NCBI GenBank assembly: GCA_029780695.1
Contig: JAKOYD010000107.1
Span: 62,001 to 126,000 of the forward strand
Direction of reading: 5' to 3'
Length of the DNA stretch: 64,000 bases
Source of the DNA: Pseudomonadota bacterium
Lineage (GTDB): Bacteria; Pseudomonadota; Gammaproteobacteria; Burkholderiales; Burkholderiaceae_C
Shown here: positions 53,292 to 61,612 of the stretch, one piece after another
Position numbering within the stretch: the first letter of the stretch is position 1
Layout: every line of letters begins with the position of its first letter
Translations under genes and position numbers: made by a program
The notes under the pieces: generated by a model
The model's database searches: none
Told to the model about the DNA's origin: nothing
Seen by the model: only the letters and a program-made list of their open reading frames with translations

Positions 53292-53455
53292 GAGTCTGCG
53301 CGGTAGAAGGCGTCGAAGCGAAACGCGCGAAAAACGAGGACAGCTTCGGTGTACCGACAAGCCCATAGCCGGGCTATGGGCGCCGGAGGTAACGCCGCGA
53401 TGGACCATTTTCTCGCGCGTTGCAGCCGACGCTTCTTCTGCCGCGCAGACTCCTA
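53289..53455. repeat. 167-bp imperfect inverted-repeat element
   Basis: The termini TAGGAGTCTGCGCGG and CCGCGCAGACTCCTA are perfect 15-bp inverted repeats. Pairing continues with GCGTCG/CGACGC and ACGCGCGAAAA/TTTTCTCGCGCGT blocks. The centre carries a second hairpin, CCCATAGCCGGGCTATGGG. It contains no coding frame that I can support. It starts in the Sua5 stop codon and abuts the next element. Confidence 0.8.
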
Positions 53456-53723
53456 GGGCCTGTTAACGCCATTTCCAGCCCTGCGAACATGCTTGAAAAA
53501 GGCGCCAATCCAGGCGCGCCACGACGCCCAGACCGGGCGTCTGCGCTAGGAGCGCAACGACGAGCGGCGGTTTTTCAAGCATGTTCCCTGCGGGTTGCGA
53601 TCAAAAAGGCCATCGCCGGCGTTGCCATCCTTGCCACGGTACGCACCTTGGCGGCGGCTGGCGCCTTGGCGAGTGGCCTTTTTGACTCGCAACGCATGGC
53701 TGGAAATAGCGTTAACAGGCCCT
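53455..53723. mobile_element. 269-bp MITE-like element with terminal inverted repeats
   Basis: The termini AGGGCCTGTTAACGCCATTT and AAATAGCGTTAACAGGCCCT are inverted repeats (one mismatch in 20) that continue for about 33 bp. Inside are further inverted pairs: ACATGCTTGAAAAA with TTTTTCAAGCATGT, and GGTTGCGATCAAAAAGGCC with GGCCTTTTTGACTCGCAAC. No transposase is encoded. A truncated copy lies at 40495. I see no clear target-site duplication. Confidence 0.75.
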
Positions 53724-53787
53724 CGCTCCGGGCGCAGCCCGCGGCGCGTCGTTAAACTATGTGGCCCTGCTTTAGGAGAAGTTTTTC

Positions 53788-54696
53788 ATGCACGCATCCT
53801 GGTTTCGCCGCACTGCCCGCGGCCTGGCCTGCGCCGGCGCGCTGGCGCTGCTGGCCGCCTGCGGCTCTGGCTCGGTCGTGTCGAACCTGCAGCCCAAGCG
53901 CTTCATCACCGTGGGTGACAGCTTCATGGACGTGGGCCAGGGCGGCTCGCTCTACACCGTGAACGACGGCTCCACCAATTGGGTGCAGGACCTGGCCGCG
54001 CACTACAGCCAGACCATCGCCCCGGCCAAGGGCGGCGGCTGGGGCTACGCCCAGGGTCACGCCCGCGTGACGGCGGCCGACCCGGCCGGCGCGCCCAGCG
54101 TGCAGTCGCAGATCGACACCGTGCTGGCGCGCACCACGCTCAACGCCACCGACGACGTCGTCGTCATCAACGGCGGCATGCACGACATCGTGGCCGCCGT
54201 TGCCGCCACCGGCATTTCAGACGCCACCACCCAGGCCGCCAAGGACGCCGGCAAGGCGCTGGCCGAGCAGGTGCGCCGCGTGGTCGCCGCTGGCGGCCAG
54301 CACGTGGCGGTGGCCGGCGTGCCGCTGCTGGGCGACACGCCCTGGGGCCGGTCGCTGTCCAGCGACACCGCTGCCATCAACAACCTGTCGGTCGCCTTCA
54401 ATTCGGCCGTGCTGACCAACATCGTCGATCTGGGCCAGAACGTGCTGTACCTCGACTCGGCGTTCTTCTTCTCGCTGATGTACGGCAAGCCGCAGAACTA
54501 CCAGTTCAACAACGGCAAGGACCCGGTCTGCACCACGCCCGACGCGTCCACCTGCACCGCGTCCACGGTGGCGGTGGCCGACTACAACACCTATCTGTTT
54601 GCCGACAGCCTGCATTACACGCCGCGCGCGCACCACCACTTCGGCGCCGACACCTACGCCGAAAACGCGTACTACCGCTTCAAGACACGCTGGTAA
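53788..54696 (+). CDS. SGNH/GDSL-family lipoprotein hydrolase
   Basis: A 302-residue lipoprotein (lipobox LLAAC, Cys25) with an SGNH esterase/lipase fold. Block I is TVGDSFMDVGQGG (catalytic Ser), block III is VVINGGMHDI (Gly and His in place of the usual Gly-x-Asn), and block V DSLHYTPRAHHHFG carries the Asp-x-x-His dyad. TTTAGGAG lies before the ATG. The substrate is unknown; relatives are called phospholipase, lecithinase or haemolysin. It converges with a second, distantly related SGNH lipoprotein gene across a perfect palindromic terminator. Confidence 0.85.
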   Translation: MHASWFRRTARGLACAGALALLAACGSGSVVSNLQPKRFITVGDSFMDVGQGGSLYTVNDGSTNWVQDLAAHYSQTIAPAKGGGWGYAQGHARVTAADPAGAPSVQSQIDTVLARTTLNATDDVVVINGGMHDIVAAVAATGISDATTQAAKDAGKALAEQVRRVVAAGGQHVAVAGVPLLGDTPWGRSLSSDTAAINNLSVAFNSAVLTNIVDLGQNVLYLDSAFFFSLMYGKPQNYQFNNGKDPVCTTPDASTCTASTVAVADYNTYLFADSLHYTPRAHHHFGADTYAENAYYRFKTRW

Positions 54697-54713
54697 TCGG
54701 CGGGTCGATGCCC

Positions 54714-54749
54714 CACGAAAAAGCCGGCCCGCGGGCCGGCTTTTTCGTG
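54714..54749. terminator. Perfect bidirectional intrinsic terminator
   Basis: CACGAAAAAGCCGGCCCG is followed directly by its exact reverse complement CGGGCCGGCTTTTTCGTG. The GC-rich core is flanked by five A and five T residues, suiting termination from both convergent genes. Confidence 0.92.
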
Positions 54750-54767
54750 CGCGGGCGGCGCCGGGCC

Positions 54768-55940
54768 TCACAGCCAGCCGTTGCTTTCCAGCAGCTTGAT
54801 CACGCCGTCGCCGAACAACTGGTGGCCATAAGGCGTGGGGTGAAAGCCGTCCGAAAACAGATAGCGTTGCCACCAGCCGGTGCCCGCTGGCGCGCCGGGC
54901 GGCGGCGTGGTGGCCGCCAGCGCGCTGGCCGTGCAGTCGGCCAGGCTGCGGGTTGGCACCACCGTTACCCACCCGGCGCCGCACACGGGCAGCGTGACGT
55001 TGGTCAGGCCGTACTTGGCGGGGTTGGCCATCTGGTCGGTGAACTGCGCCGCCAGGTCAAACACCTTGACGCGCGATTCGCCCGCGAAGTTGGCGGCCAG
55101 GCGCTGGTTGAAGGCGTCGACCCAGGCCTTGAACAGCCCTTCGGCCTGCGCGCGCGCCGTGGCGCCCGCCGTGCCACCTCCCGAAGCGGCGGCAATCTGG
55201 TCCAGCACGTTCTGAAAGCGCGGCGTGTAGGTGACGGGCGGAATGTTGGACACCAGCACGTATTTGGCGCCCTTGTCCAGCACCAGCGTCTTGACCGTGC
55301 CAGTCAGGTTGTCGGCCAGCGCCTGCATGTAGACGCCGCCAGCGGTGGCGGCGCCGTTCGGGCCGGCCAGCACGGTTTGCAGGGTGGCCGCGGGCACCAG
55401 CGTGGCCAGCAGCGCGCTGTAGGCCGCGCCCTTGTCGACGGCGGCGCCCAGGTACGCGGTCACCAGGTCGGCCGCGTCGTTGCCGCCGCCGTCCACCAAC
55501 AGCAGATCCTTGGCGCCCCAGCCCTTGTCCGCGGCGTCCTGCAACTGGCGGCCAATGGAATACGGCGACTTCGCGCCACCCGCGCTGGCGGGGTTGTTGA
55601 TGCGCGCGCCGGCGACGGCGTAGTTGGTGCAGCCGGCCACGCTGTTGCGCGGAAAGTCGGTGCCGCTGAACTTGTACACCGCGCACAGCGGGTTCACATC
55701 GTAGGCCTTGGCCACGCGCTCGACCCACAGCACGTTCGGCTCGTCGGCCGAGCCCTGCACGCTGGCGATGCGCGGGCCACCGGGCAGGCCGGCGAAGGTG
55801 CCGCTGTCGTTGAGCGAATCGCCCACGACCTTGACGGCGTTCAGGCCCAGCGGGTTGCTGTCGTCGCCGCCGCAGGCGGTCAGCGCCGCCGCCAGCGCCA
55901 GGGCGGACAGCTTCCAGTTGAGGTGGGTCTTGATGTGCAC
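54768..55940 (-). CDS. SGNH/GDSL-family lipoprotein hydrolase
   Basis: A 390-residue lipoprotein starting at GTG 55940, chosen because GAGGAG stands six bases upstream and it leads straight into a lipoprotein signal (LALAAALTAC). A longer frame from 56012 lacks such a site. The SGNH blocks are VVGDSLNDSGTF (Ser), YAVAGARINN, LLLVDGGGNDAADL (Gly-x-Asn-Asp) and SDGFHPTPYGHQLFG (catalytic Asp-His). It has the length and the SNIPPVTYTPRF segment of extracellular lipase/esterase relatives. Substrate unknown. Confidence 0.85.
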   Translation of the reverse strand: MHIKTHLNWKLSALALAAALTACGGDDSNPLGLNAVKVVGDSLNDSGTFAGLPGGPRIASVQGSADEPNVLWVERVAKAYDVNPLCAVYKFSGTDFPRNSVAGCTNYAVAGARINNPASAGGAKSPYSIGRQLQDAADKGWGAKDLLLVDGGGNDAADLVTAYLGAAVDKGAAYSALLATLVPAATLQTVLAGPNGAATAGGVYMQALADNLTGTVKTLVLDKGAKYVLVSNIPPVTYTPRFQNVLDQIAAASGGGTAGATARAQAEGLFKAWVDAFNQRLAANFAGESRVKVFDLAAQFTDQMANPAKYGLTNVTLPVCGAGWVTVVPTRSLADCTASALAATTPPPGAPAGTGWWQRYLFSDGFHPTPYGHQLFGDGVIKLLESNGWL

Positions 55941-56046
55941 GGATGGCTCCTCGGGAAATGAACACGCCATCGTAGGCAGCCTGATGCGCACGGGAACTAG
56001 GGGATTACCCACGCCGCGCTATGCTTGCCGCTCCGAGGAGAACGCC

Positions 56047-57138
56047 ATGAATACCCCCGCCCCCCGCACGCACCGCATCGCCGTCATCCCGGGCGACGGC
56101 ATCGGCAAGGAAGTCATGCCCGAGGCGCTGCGCGCGCTGGACGCCGCGCAGCGCCGCTTCGGCTTTGCGCTGCAGGCCACGCCCATCGCCTGGGCCAGCT
56201 GCGACCATTACGCGCAGACCGGCCAGATGATGCCCGACGACTGGAAGGCGCAGCTTGAAAAGCAGGACGCCATCCTGTTCGGTGCCGTCGGCTGGCCGGC
56301 CACGGTGCCCGACCACGTCTCGCTGTGGGGCAGCCTGCTCAAGTTCCGCCGCGAGTTCGACCAGTACATCAACCTGCGCCCGGTGCGCCTGTTTGAGGGC
56401 GTGCCCTGCCCGCTGGCCGGGCGCAAGCCGGGCGACATCGACTTTCTGGTGGTGCGCGAGAACACCGAGGGCGAATACACCAACCTGGGCGGCGTGATGT
56501 ACGCCGGCACCGAGCGCGAAATCGTCGTGCAAGAGACGGTGATGAGCCGCTTCGGCGCCGACCGTGTGCTCAGGTTCGCCTTCGAGCAGGCCGCCGCGCG
56601 CCCGCGCAAAAAGCTCGACGTGGCCACCAAGAGCAACGGCATCGCCATCAGCATGCCCTGGTGGGACGGCCGCGCCGATGCCATGCACGCGCGCTATCCG
56701 CAAGTCGCCGTGGAAAAGCACCACATCGACATTCTCACCGCCCGCTTCGTGCTGCAGCCGCAGCGCTTTGACGTGGTGGTGGCCAGCAACCTGTTCGGCG
56801 ATATCCTGAGCGACCTGGGGCCCGCCTGCACCGGCACCATCGGCCTCGCGCCCTCGGCCAACCTGAACCCGGAGCGCAAGTTTCCCAGCCTGTTCGAGCC
56901 GGTGCACGGCTCGGCGCCCGACATCTACGGCAAGAACATCGCCAACCCGGTCGCCATGATCTGGTCGGCGGCCATGATGCTGCAGTTCCTGGGCGAAACC
57001 GAGGCGCACGACGCCATGCTGAACGCCATCGAACACGTGCTGGCGCACGGCCCGCGCACGCCGGATCTGGGCGGAAGCGCCTCGACCACGGCCATGGGCG
57101 AGGCCATAGCGGCGCGGATTGCGGCGTCTGTGGCCTGA
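56047..57138 (+). CDS. ttuC: Tartrate dehydrogenase/D-malate dehydrogenase (decarboxylating), TtuC/DmlA type
   Basis: A 363-residue beta-decarboxylating dehydrogenase of the isopropylmalate/isocitrate family. Signatures are AVIPGDGIGKEV, ENTEGEYTNLGGVMYAGTER, the NAD-binding EPVHGSAPDIYGKNIANP, and the acidic metal site SNLFGDILSDLG. The ASCDHYAQTGQMMPDDW segment and VGWPATVPDHVSLWGSLL distinguish tartrate/D-malate enzymes from LeuB. ATG 56047 has GAGGAG upstream. A Bug-type solute-binding protein gene converges with it, four bases away, which might relate to dicarboxylate uptake. Confidence 0.9.
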   Translation: MNTPAPRTHRIAVIPGDGIGKEVMPEALRALDAAQRRFGFALQATPIAWASCDHYAQTGQMMPDDWKAQLEKQDAILFGAVGWPATVPDHVSLWGSLLKFRREFDQYINLRPVRLFEGVPCPLAGRKPGDIDFLVVRENTEGEYTNLGGVMYAGTEREIVVQETVMSRFGADRVLRFAFEQAAARPRKKLDVATKSNGIAISMPWWDGRADAMHARYPQVAVEKHHIDILTARFVLQPQRFDVVVASNLFGDILSDLGPACTGTIGLAPSANLNPERKFPSLFEPVHGSAPDIYGKNIANPVAMIWSAAMMLQFLGETEAHDAMLNAIEHVLAHGPRTPDLGGSASTTAMGEAIAARIAASVA

Positions 57139-57142
57139 TCCC

Positions 57143-58129
57143 TCAATCCGCCGTGATGCGGTTGTCCCGCACCACCTTGCCGAAGCGGTCGAAGTCGGTG
57201 CGGATGCGCGCGGCGGTGTCGGCCACGGTCATGTAGCGCGGGTAGCAGCCGGCCTTGATCAGGCGATCCTGCACGTCGGGCTCGGCCAGGATGGCCTTCA
57301 TCTCGGCGTTCAGGCGCTCGACGATGGGCGCCGGCGTGCCTTTGGGCGCCAGCAGCGCGCCGAACGGCTCGGCGCTGAAGCCGGGCACGCCCTGGTCGGC
57401 GATGGTGCGGATCTCCGGCAGGCCGTCGATGCGGCGCGGCGCGCCCAGCGCAATGGCACGCAGCCGCCCGGTCTTGAGGTGCGCCAGCGCGGCGATCAGG
57501 TCCGAGAACATCACCCCGACTTGGCCGCCCAGCAGGTCGTTCATGGCCGGGGCCGAGCCTTTGTAGGCCACGTGCTGCATCTCGAAGCCGACCTGCTTCT
57601 TCAGCATTTCCATCGTCAGGTGGCCCACGCTGCCCGGTCCGGACGTGGTGTAGTTCAGCTTGCCGCCCTGCGCCCGCGCCTCGGCCAGCAGGCTTTGCCA
57701 GTCGGTGATCTTGGGGTGCACGGTGGGGTTGACGACGATGATGATCGGCAGGTCGTACACCATGGCCACCGGCGCGAAGTCGTTGGCCGGGTGGTAGGCC
57801 GCGCTCTTGTACAGGTGCGGCGCCAGCATGGCCGGGCTGCCCAGCATGTTGAGCGCGTGGCCGTCGGGCGGCATGCCCTTGAAGGCGAGCTGGCCGATGC
57901 TGCCCGACGCGCCGGCGCGGTTTTCGACCACCACCGATTGCTTGAGCCGGTCGCCCAGCGCCTGCGCCGTGATGCGCGAGGCGGTGTCGGTCGGCCCGCC
58001 GGGCGGAAAGGGCACGATCAGCTTGATCGGCTTGTCGGGCCAGGCGGACTGTGCCCAGCCGCCCAGCGGCAGCGACGAGGCGGCGGCGGCAAGGATCGCC
58101 TGGCGGCGGGTGAGAGTGGGTGGGTTCAT
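57143..58129 (-). CDS. Bug-family tripartite tricarboxylate transporter substrate-binding protein
   Basis: A 328-residue periplasmic binding protein of the Bug/TctC family. A twin-arginine-like signal is seen (TLTRRQAILAAAASSLPLGGWAQ). The mature start WPDKPIKLIVPFPPGGPTD is diagnostic, and so is GVPGFSAEPFGALLAPKGTP. Such proteins bind carboxylates or related solutes, often without a linked membrane pair; no TctA/TctB genes are nearby. ATG 58129 is used. The adjacent tartrate/D-malate dehydrogenase hints at a dicarboxylate ligand, which is a guess. Confidence 0.92.
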   Translation of the reverse strand: MNPPTLTRRQAILAAAASSLPLGGWAQSAWPDKPIKLIVPFPPGGPTDTASRITAQALGDRLKQSVVVENRAGASGSIGQLAFKGMPPDGHALNMLGSPAMLAPHLYKSAAYHPANDFAPVAMVYDLPIIIVVNPTVHPKITDWQSLLAEARAQGGKLNYTTSGPGSVGHLTMEMLKKQVGFEMQHVAYKGSAPAMNDLLGGQVGVMFSDLIAALAHLKTGRLRAIALGAPRRIDGLPEIRTIADQGVPGFSAEPFGALLAPKGTPAPIVERLNAEMKAILAEPDVQDRLIKAGCYPRYMTVADTAARIRTDFDRFGKVVRDNRITAD

Positions 58130-58204
58130 GGGCGATGGCTCCGTTGGATGGCGCAAAGGCCCTTTCTAGCACGGCGGCGCGAGCGGGGCCGCGAGCACCG
58201 GCAT

Positions 58205-58265
58205 CAGCTATTAAAAAAATAGCTGTCTGCCCTTGTCCAGTCAGCGCAAGCGGCAGATTTTGCTG
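58205..58265 (+). repeat. Dispersed 60-bp element, copy 19 (near-consensus)
   Basis: GCTATTAAAAAAATAGCTGT, CTGCCCTTG, CAGTCAGCGCAAGCGGCAG, ATTTTGCTG. It lies between dacB and the Bug gene, 14 bp after the dacB stop. Confidence 0.88.
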
Positions 58266-58278
58266 AATTTTCGGGGCG

Positions 58279-59790
58279 TCATGGCGCGTCCCGCACCGCC
58301 CACTCCACCAGCTTGTCCAGCGCTGGCCGCGCCGCGCCGGCGTTGGGGTGGTTGATGATGCCGACCACCGCGTAGTTGCGGCCCGACAGGCCGTAGGCGT
58401 AGCCGGCCACGGCCGCCACGTCGCGCAGCGTGCCGGTCTTCAGGCGCGCGTTGCCGATGGCCTGCGAGCCGGGGTTGCGCGCGGCCATGCGGCGCACCGT
58501 GCCGTCCACGCCGGCAATCGACAGCGACTGCTCGAACGCCGCGCCGTGCGGGTGGCCGGCCGCCTGCTGCAGCAGCGCCGCCAACGAGGCGGCGGTGGCG
58601 CGTTCGTGGCGCGACAGGCCCGAGCCGTTTTCGACCACCGGCGTGGTGCGCAGGCCGAAGCGGTCGCGCCACCAGCGGCGGATCAGGTTCTGCGACTCGG
58701 CAAAACTGGCCCGGCCGTCGCGCGCCGACAGCGTCAGGAACAGCTGCTGTGCCATCACGTTGTTCGAGAACTTGTTGATGTCGGCGATCACGTCCACCAG
58801 CGGCAGCGAAATGCCTGTCACCAGCGGCTGGCCGGTGACCGGCTTGTCGGCCCAGCGCACCTGGCCCGTCAGCTGGCCGCCGGCGGCGCGCCACATGGCG
58901 TCGACCACGCGCGGCGCGTAGCTGGCCGGCGCGGGGTAGGCAATGCCCCAGGTCTGTTCGCCACACGCCAGCGGGTAGCTGCCGGCAAAGACGACCGCGT
59001 CCGGGTTGCTGAAGTCGGCCGCCAGCCGGCCGCGCCAGTTGCCGCAGGCGCCGCCCGCGCCCGGCACGTCGGCCGGAATGGCGACGCGCGCGATGGGCGG
59101 CTCGCTTTCGACGCGCACGCGGCGGCTGGCCGGGTCGGGCACGAACTTGAAGATCAGCGCCTTGAAGTTGATCAGCAGCCCGTCCGGCCCCGCGTTGTAG
59201 GGCCGCAGCGGGTCGTCGTCGAAGGCGGCGGCGTCGTGCGCGGGCAGGCGGAAGATGGTGTTGTCCAGCACGATGTCGCCGTCGATCTGGCGCACGCCCT
59301 TGTCCTGGATGGCGCGCAGCAGGTCCTGCAGGCGTTCCAGCACCAGCTTGGGGTCGCCCCCGCCCTGGATCATCAGGTTGCCGTGCAGCGTGCCCTGGCT
59401 GATGGCGCCCTGCGTGTACACGCGCGTGCGCCACAGGTGGCCGGGGCCCAGCAGGTCGATGCCGGCGTAGGTGGTCACCAGCTTCATCACCGAGGCCGGG
59501 TTCATCGCCACGTCCGGCTGCCACGACAGGCGCGGCGCTGGCAGCGCGCCGCTGCCAGCGGCCGGCGCGGGGTTGCGCTCGCCGCCGGGGTTGACCGGCT
59601 CGGGCGCGCGCGTCACGGTGCCCGGCGGGGGCGGCAGCGGCGCCACCACCATCGACACGGAGGATGCCGGCACGCCGGCGCGCGCCAGCGCCTGGGCAAT
59701 GTCGGCCGGCAGCGGCGACTGGGCGAACACGGGGGCGGCCAGCAGCGCGGCGGCCAGGGTCGAAAAAAGCGTCGAAAAACGGGGCATCAC
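58279..59790 (-). CDS. dacB: D-alanyl-D-alanine carboxypeptidase/endopeptidase, PBP4 (DacB) family
   Basis: A 503-residue periplasmic class C penicillin-binding protein that trims and cleaves peptidoglycan peptides. A signal peptide is present (LAAALLAAPVFAQ). The active site is SVMK (S100, K103), SNN lies in KFSNNVMAQQ, and KTGTL lies near 447. The usual extra domain lies between the first two motifs. Residues about 52-88 form a Pro/Gly-rich insertion before the active serine that is not typical. Start 59790 or the next Met codon are both possible. It is divergent from the EamA gene over 85 bp. Confidence 0.94.
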   Translation of the reverse strand: MMPRFSTLFSTLAAALLAAPVFAQSPLPADIAQALARAGVPASSVSMVVAPLPPPPGTVTRAPEPVNPGGERNPAPAAGSGALPAPRLSWQPDVAMNPASVMKLVTTYAGIDLLGPGHLWRTRVYTQGAISQGTLHGNLMIQGGGDPKLVLERLQDLLRAIQDKGVRQIDGDIVLDNTIFRLPAHDAAAFDDDPLRPYNAGPDGLLINFKALIFKFVPDPASRRVRVESEPPIARVAIPADVPGAGGACGNWRGRLAADFSNPDAVVFAGSYPLACGEQTWGIAYPAPASYAPRVVDAMWRAAGGQLTGQVRWADKPVTGQPLVTGISLPLVDVIADINKFSNNVMAQQLFLTLSARDGRASFAESQNLIRRWWRDRFGLRTTPVVENGSGLSRHERATAASLAALLQQAAGHPHGAAFEQSLSIAGVDGTVRRMAARNPGSQAIGNARLKTGTLRDVAAVAGYAYGLSGRNYAVVGIINHPNAGAARPALDKLVEWAVRDAP

Positions 59791-59875
59791 CCGCGAAGTC
59801 TAGAGGGACTGCACGGGCGGCGCCGCATCGCCCCCACGCCCGCAGGAAACGCGGGCCACGCGGATAATCGAGCGC

Positions 59876-60868
59876 ATGCGCCATTCCCCCCGTACGGTCG
59901 GCATCGCGGCGGCCGTCGTCACGGTGGCCATCTGGACCGGCTTTATCGTCATCGGCCGCGCCGCGGCGGCGCGTACGCTGCTGCCGTTCGACATCGCGCT
60001 GCTGCGCGTGGTCGGCGCCAGCGTGGTGCTGGTGCCCTGGGGCTGGTGGCTGGCGCGGCGCGCGGGCGCCACGTCGTCGCTGTGGGGCTTTTCGCCGCTG
60101 CCGCTGCGGCCCACGGTGCTGTGCGGGCTGTTTGGGGGGCTGATCTACGCCATCCTCTGCTACGCGGGGTTCTTCTACGCGCCGGCGGCGCACGCGTCGG
60201 TGCTGATGCCGGGCAGCCTGCCGCTGTGGACGGCGCTGCTGGCCGCGCTGCTGCTGGGCGACCGCATCACGCCGGCGCGCGCGCTGGGGCTGGCGTGCAT
60301 CGTGGCGGGCGACGTGCTGGTGGGCGGCGAAGGGCTGCTGTCGGCCTTTGGCGGCGGCGAGGTGTGGAAGGGCGACCTGATCTTCATGAGCGCGGCGTTC
60401 TGCTGGTCGGTCTACAGCGTGCTGGCGCGCCGCTTCGCGCTGGATGCGGTGCGCGCCACCATCGCCATCACGGTGTTCGCCTGCTTCACCTACCTGCCGC
60501 TGTTCGGGCTGCTGACGGCCACCGGTCTGCTGCCGACGCGGCTGGGCAGCGCGCCGTGGGGCGAGCTGCTGTTCCACGCGCTGTTTCAGGGCGTGGGCTC
60601 GGTGGTCATCTCGGGCATCACCTTTGTGCAGATGGTGCGGGCCTTCGGGCCGGTCAAATCGACCATGATCACGGCGCTGGTGCCGGGCCTGTCGGCGCTG
60701 GGCGCGGTGATGCTGCTGGCCGAGCCGCTGGGCTGGAACCTTCTGGCCGGCCTGGCGCTGGTCACGGCGGGCATCCTGTTCGGGGTGCGGGCGGCGCGCC
60801 AGAATACTATTAAAACCATAGCTGCCGACGCAGATCAGGCAAGCGCCAGCGCGCTGAAACAATCATGA
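59876..60868 (+). CDS. EamA/DMT-family transporter
   Basis: A 330-residue inner-membrane protein with ten expected segments in two EamA repeats (about 10-150 and 165-305), of the drug/metabolite transporter superfamily. Substrate unknown. The final 20 residues (NTIKTIAADA, DQASASALKQS) and the region up to the stop are encoded by a dispersed element (60804-60863) that extends the C-terminal tail beyond the last helix. The stop overlaps tsaB (ATGA), so the element also sits just before the tsaB start. Confidence 0.88.
   Translation: MRHSPRTVGIAAAVVTVAIWTGFIVIGRAAAARTLLPFDIALLRVVGASVVLVPWGWWLARRAGATSSLWGFSPLPLRPTVLCGLFGGLIYAILCYAGFFYAPAAHASVLMPGSLPLWTALLAALLLGDRITPARALGLACIVAGDVLVGGEGLLSAFGGGEVWKGDLIFMSAAFCWSVYSVLARRFALDAVRATIAITVFACFTYLPLFGLLTATGLLPTRLGSAPWGELLFHALFQGVGSVVISGITFVQMVRAFGPVKSTMITALVPGLSALGAVMLLAEPLGWNLLAGLALVTAGILFGVRAARQNTIKTIAADADQASASALKQS
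60804..60863 (+). repeat. Dispersed 60-bp element, copy 20, forming the EamA C-terminus
   Basis: ACTATTAAAACCATAGCTGC, CGACGC, CAGGCAAGCGCCAGCGC, TGAAACAATC. It is in the same reading frame as the two copies in the UDG gene. Confidence 0.8.
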
Positions 60869-61593
60869 CCGCGGAGCAACACAACCTGCTGGCGTTCGAC
60901 ACCAGCACCGATCAGATGTCGGTCGCCGTGCAGCGCGGCGCCGACGGCCAGCGCTTTGCGCACACCGGCGCGGGCGGCGCGCAGTCGTCGGCCACGCTGA
61001 TCCCCACGGTGCAGGCGCTGCTGGCGCAGGCCGGGCTGGGGCTGGTCGATCTACACGCCATCCTGTTCGGGCGCGGGCCGGGCTCGTTCACGGGGCTGCG
61101 CACGGCGTGCTCGGTGGCGCAGGGGCTGGCCTGGGGCGCGGGCGTGCCCGTGCTGCCGGTCGACACGCTGCTGGCCGTGGCCGAGGCGGCGCGCCAGTCG
61201 CAGCCGGCGCCGCACGCCGCGCGCCGCGTGCTGGCGCTGCTGGACGCGCGCATGGGCGAGGTCTATGCGGCCGAATACGCCTTTTCGCCCGCCGCCGGCT
61301 GGCAGGCGCTGGGCGATGCCGCCGTGCTGCCGCCCGAGGCCCTGGCCGCGCCGCCCGCCGGCACGCTGCTGGCCGGCAACGCCGCGGCGGTGTACGATGC
61401 CCGCCTGCCCGCCGCCGTGGGCGCGCTGCCGCGTGCCGACGTGCTGCCGACGGCCGCCGCGCTGCTCGACCTGGCGCCCGCCCTGCTGGCCGCCGGCCAC
61501 GCGGTGCCGGCCGAGCAGGCGCTGCCGCTCTACATCCGCGATAAAGTGGCGCAAACCACCGCTGAACGCAGCGCCGCCGGGCTGCCGCGCTGA
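60865..61593 (+). CDS. tsaB: tRNA threonylcarbamoyladenosine biosynthesis protein TsaB
   Basis: A 242-residue inactive-ASKHA-fold partner of TsaD in t6A formation. NLLAFDTSTDQMSVAVQ starts the fold. The signature FGRGPGSFTGLRTACSVAQG (about 70-89) is diagnostic. The lineage often keeps tsaB and rimI together, as here (rimI follows by 19 bp). The ATG overlaps the EamA stop. The Sua5-type enzyme of the same pathway is encoded at 52299. Confidence 0.94.
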   Translation: MTAEQHNLLAFDTSTDQMSVAVQRGADGQRFAHTGAGGAQSSATLIPTVQALLAQAGLGLVDLHAILFGRGPGSFTGLRTACSVAQGLAWGAGVPVLPVDTLLAVAEAARQSQPAPHAARRVLALLDARMGEVYAAEYAFSPAAGWQALGDAAVLPPEALAAPPAGTLLAGNAAAVYDARLPAAVGALPRADVLPTAAALLDLAPALLAAGHAVPAEQALPLYIRDKVAQTTAERSAAGLPR

Positions 61594-61612
61594 CGCGGTC
61601 TGATTGATCGTC

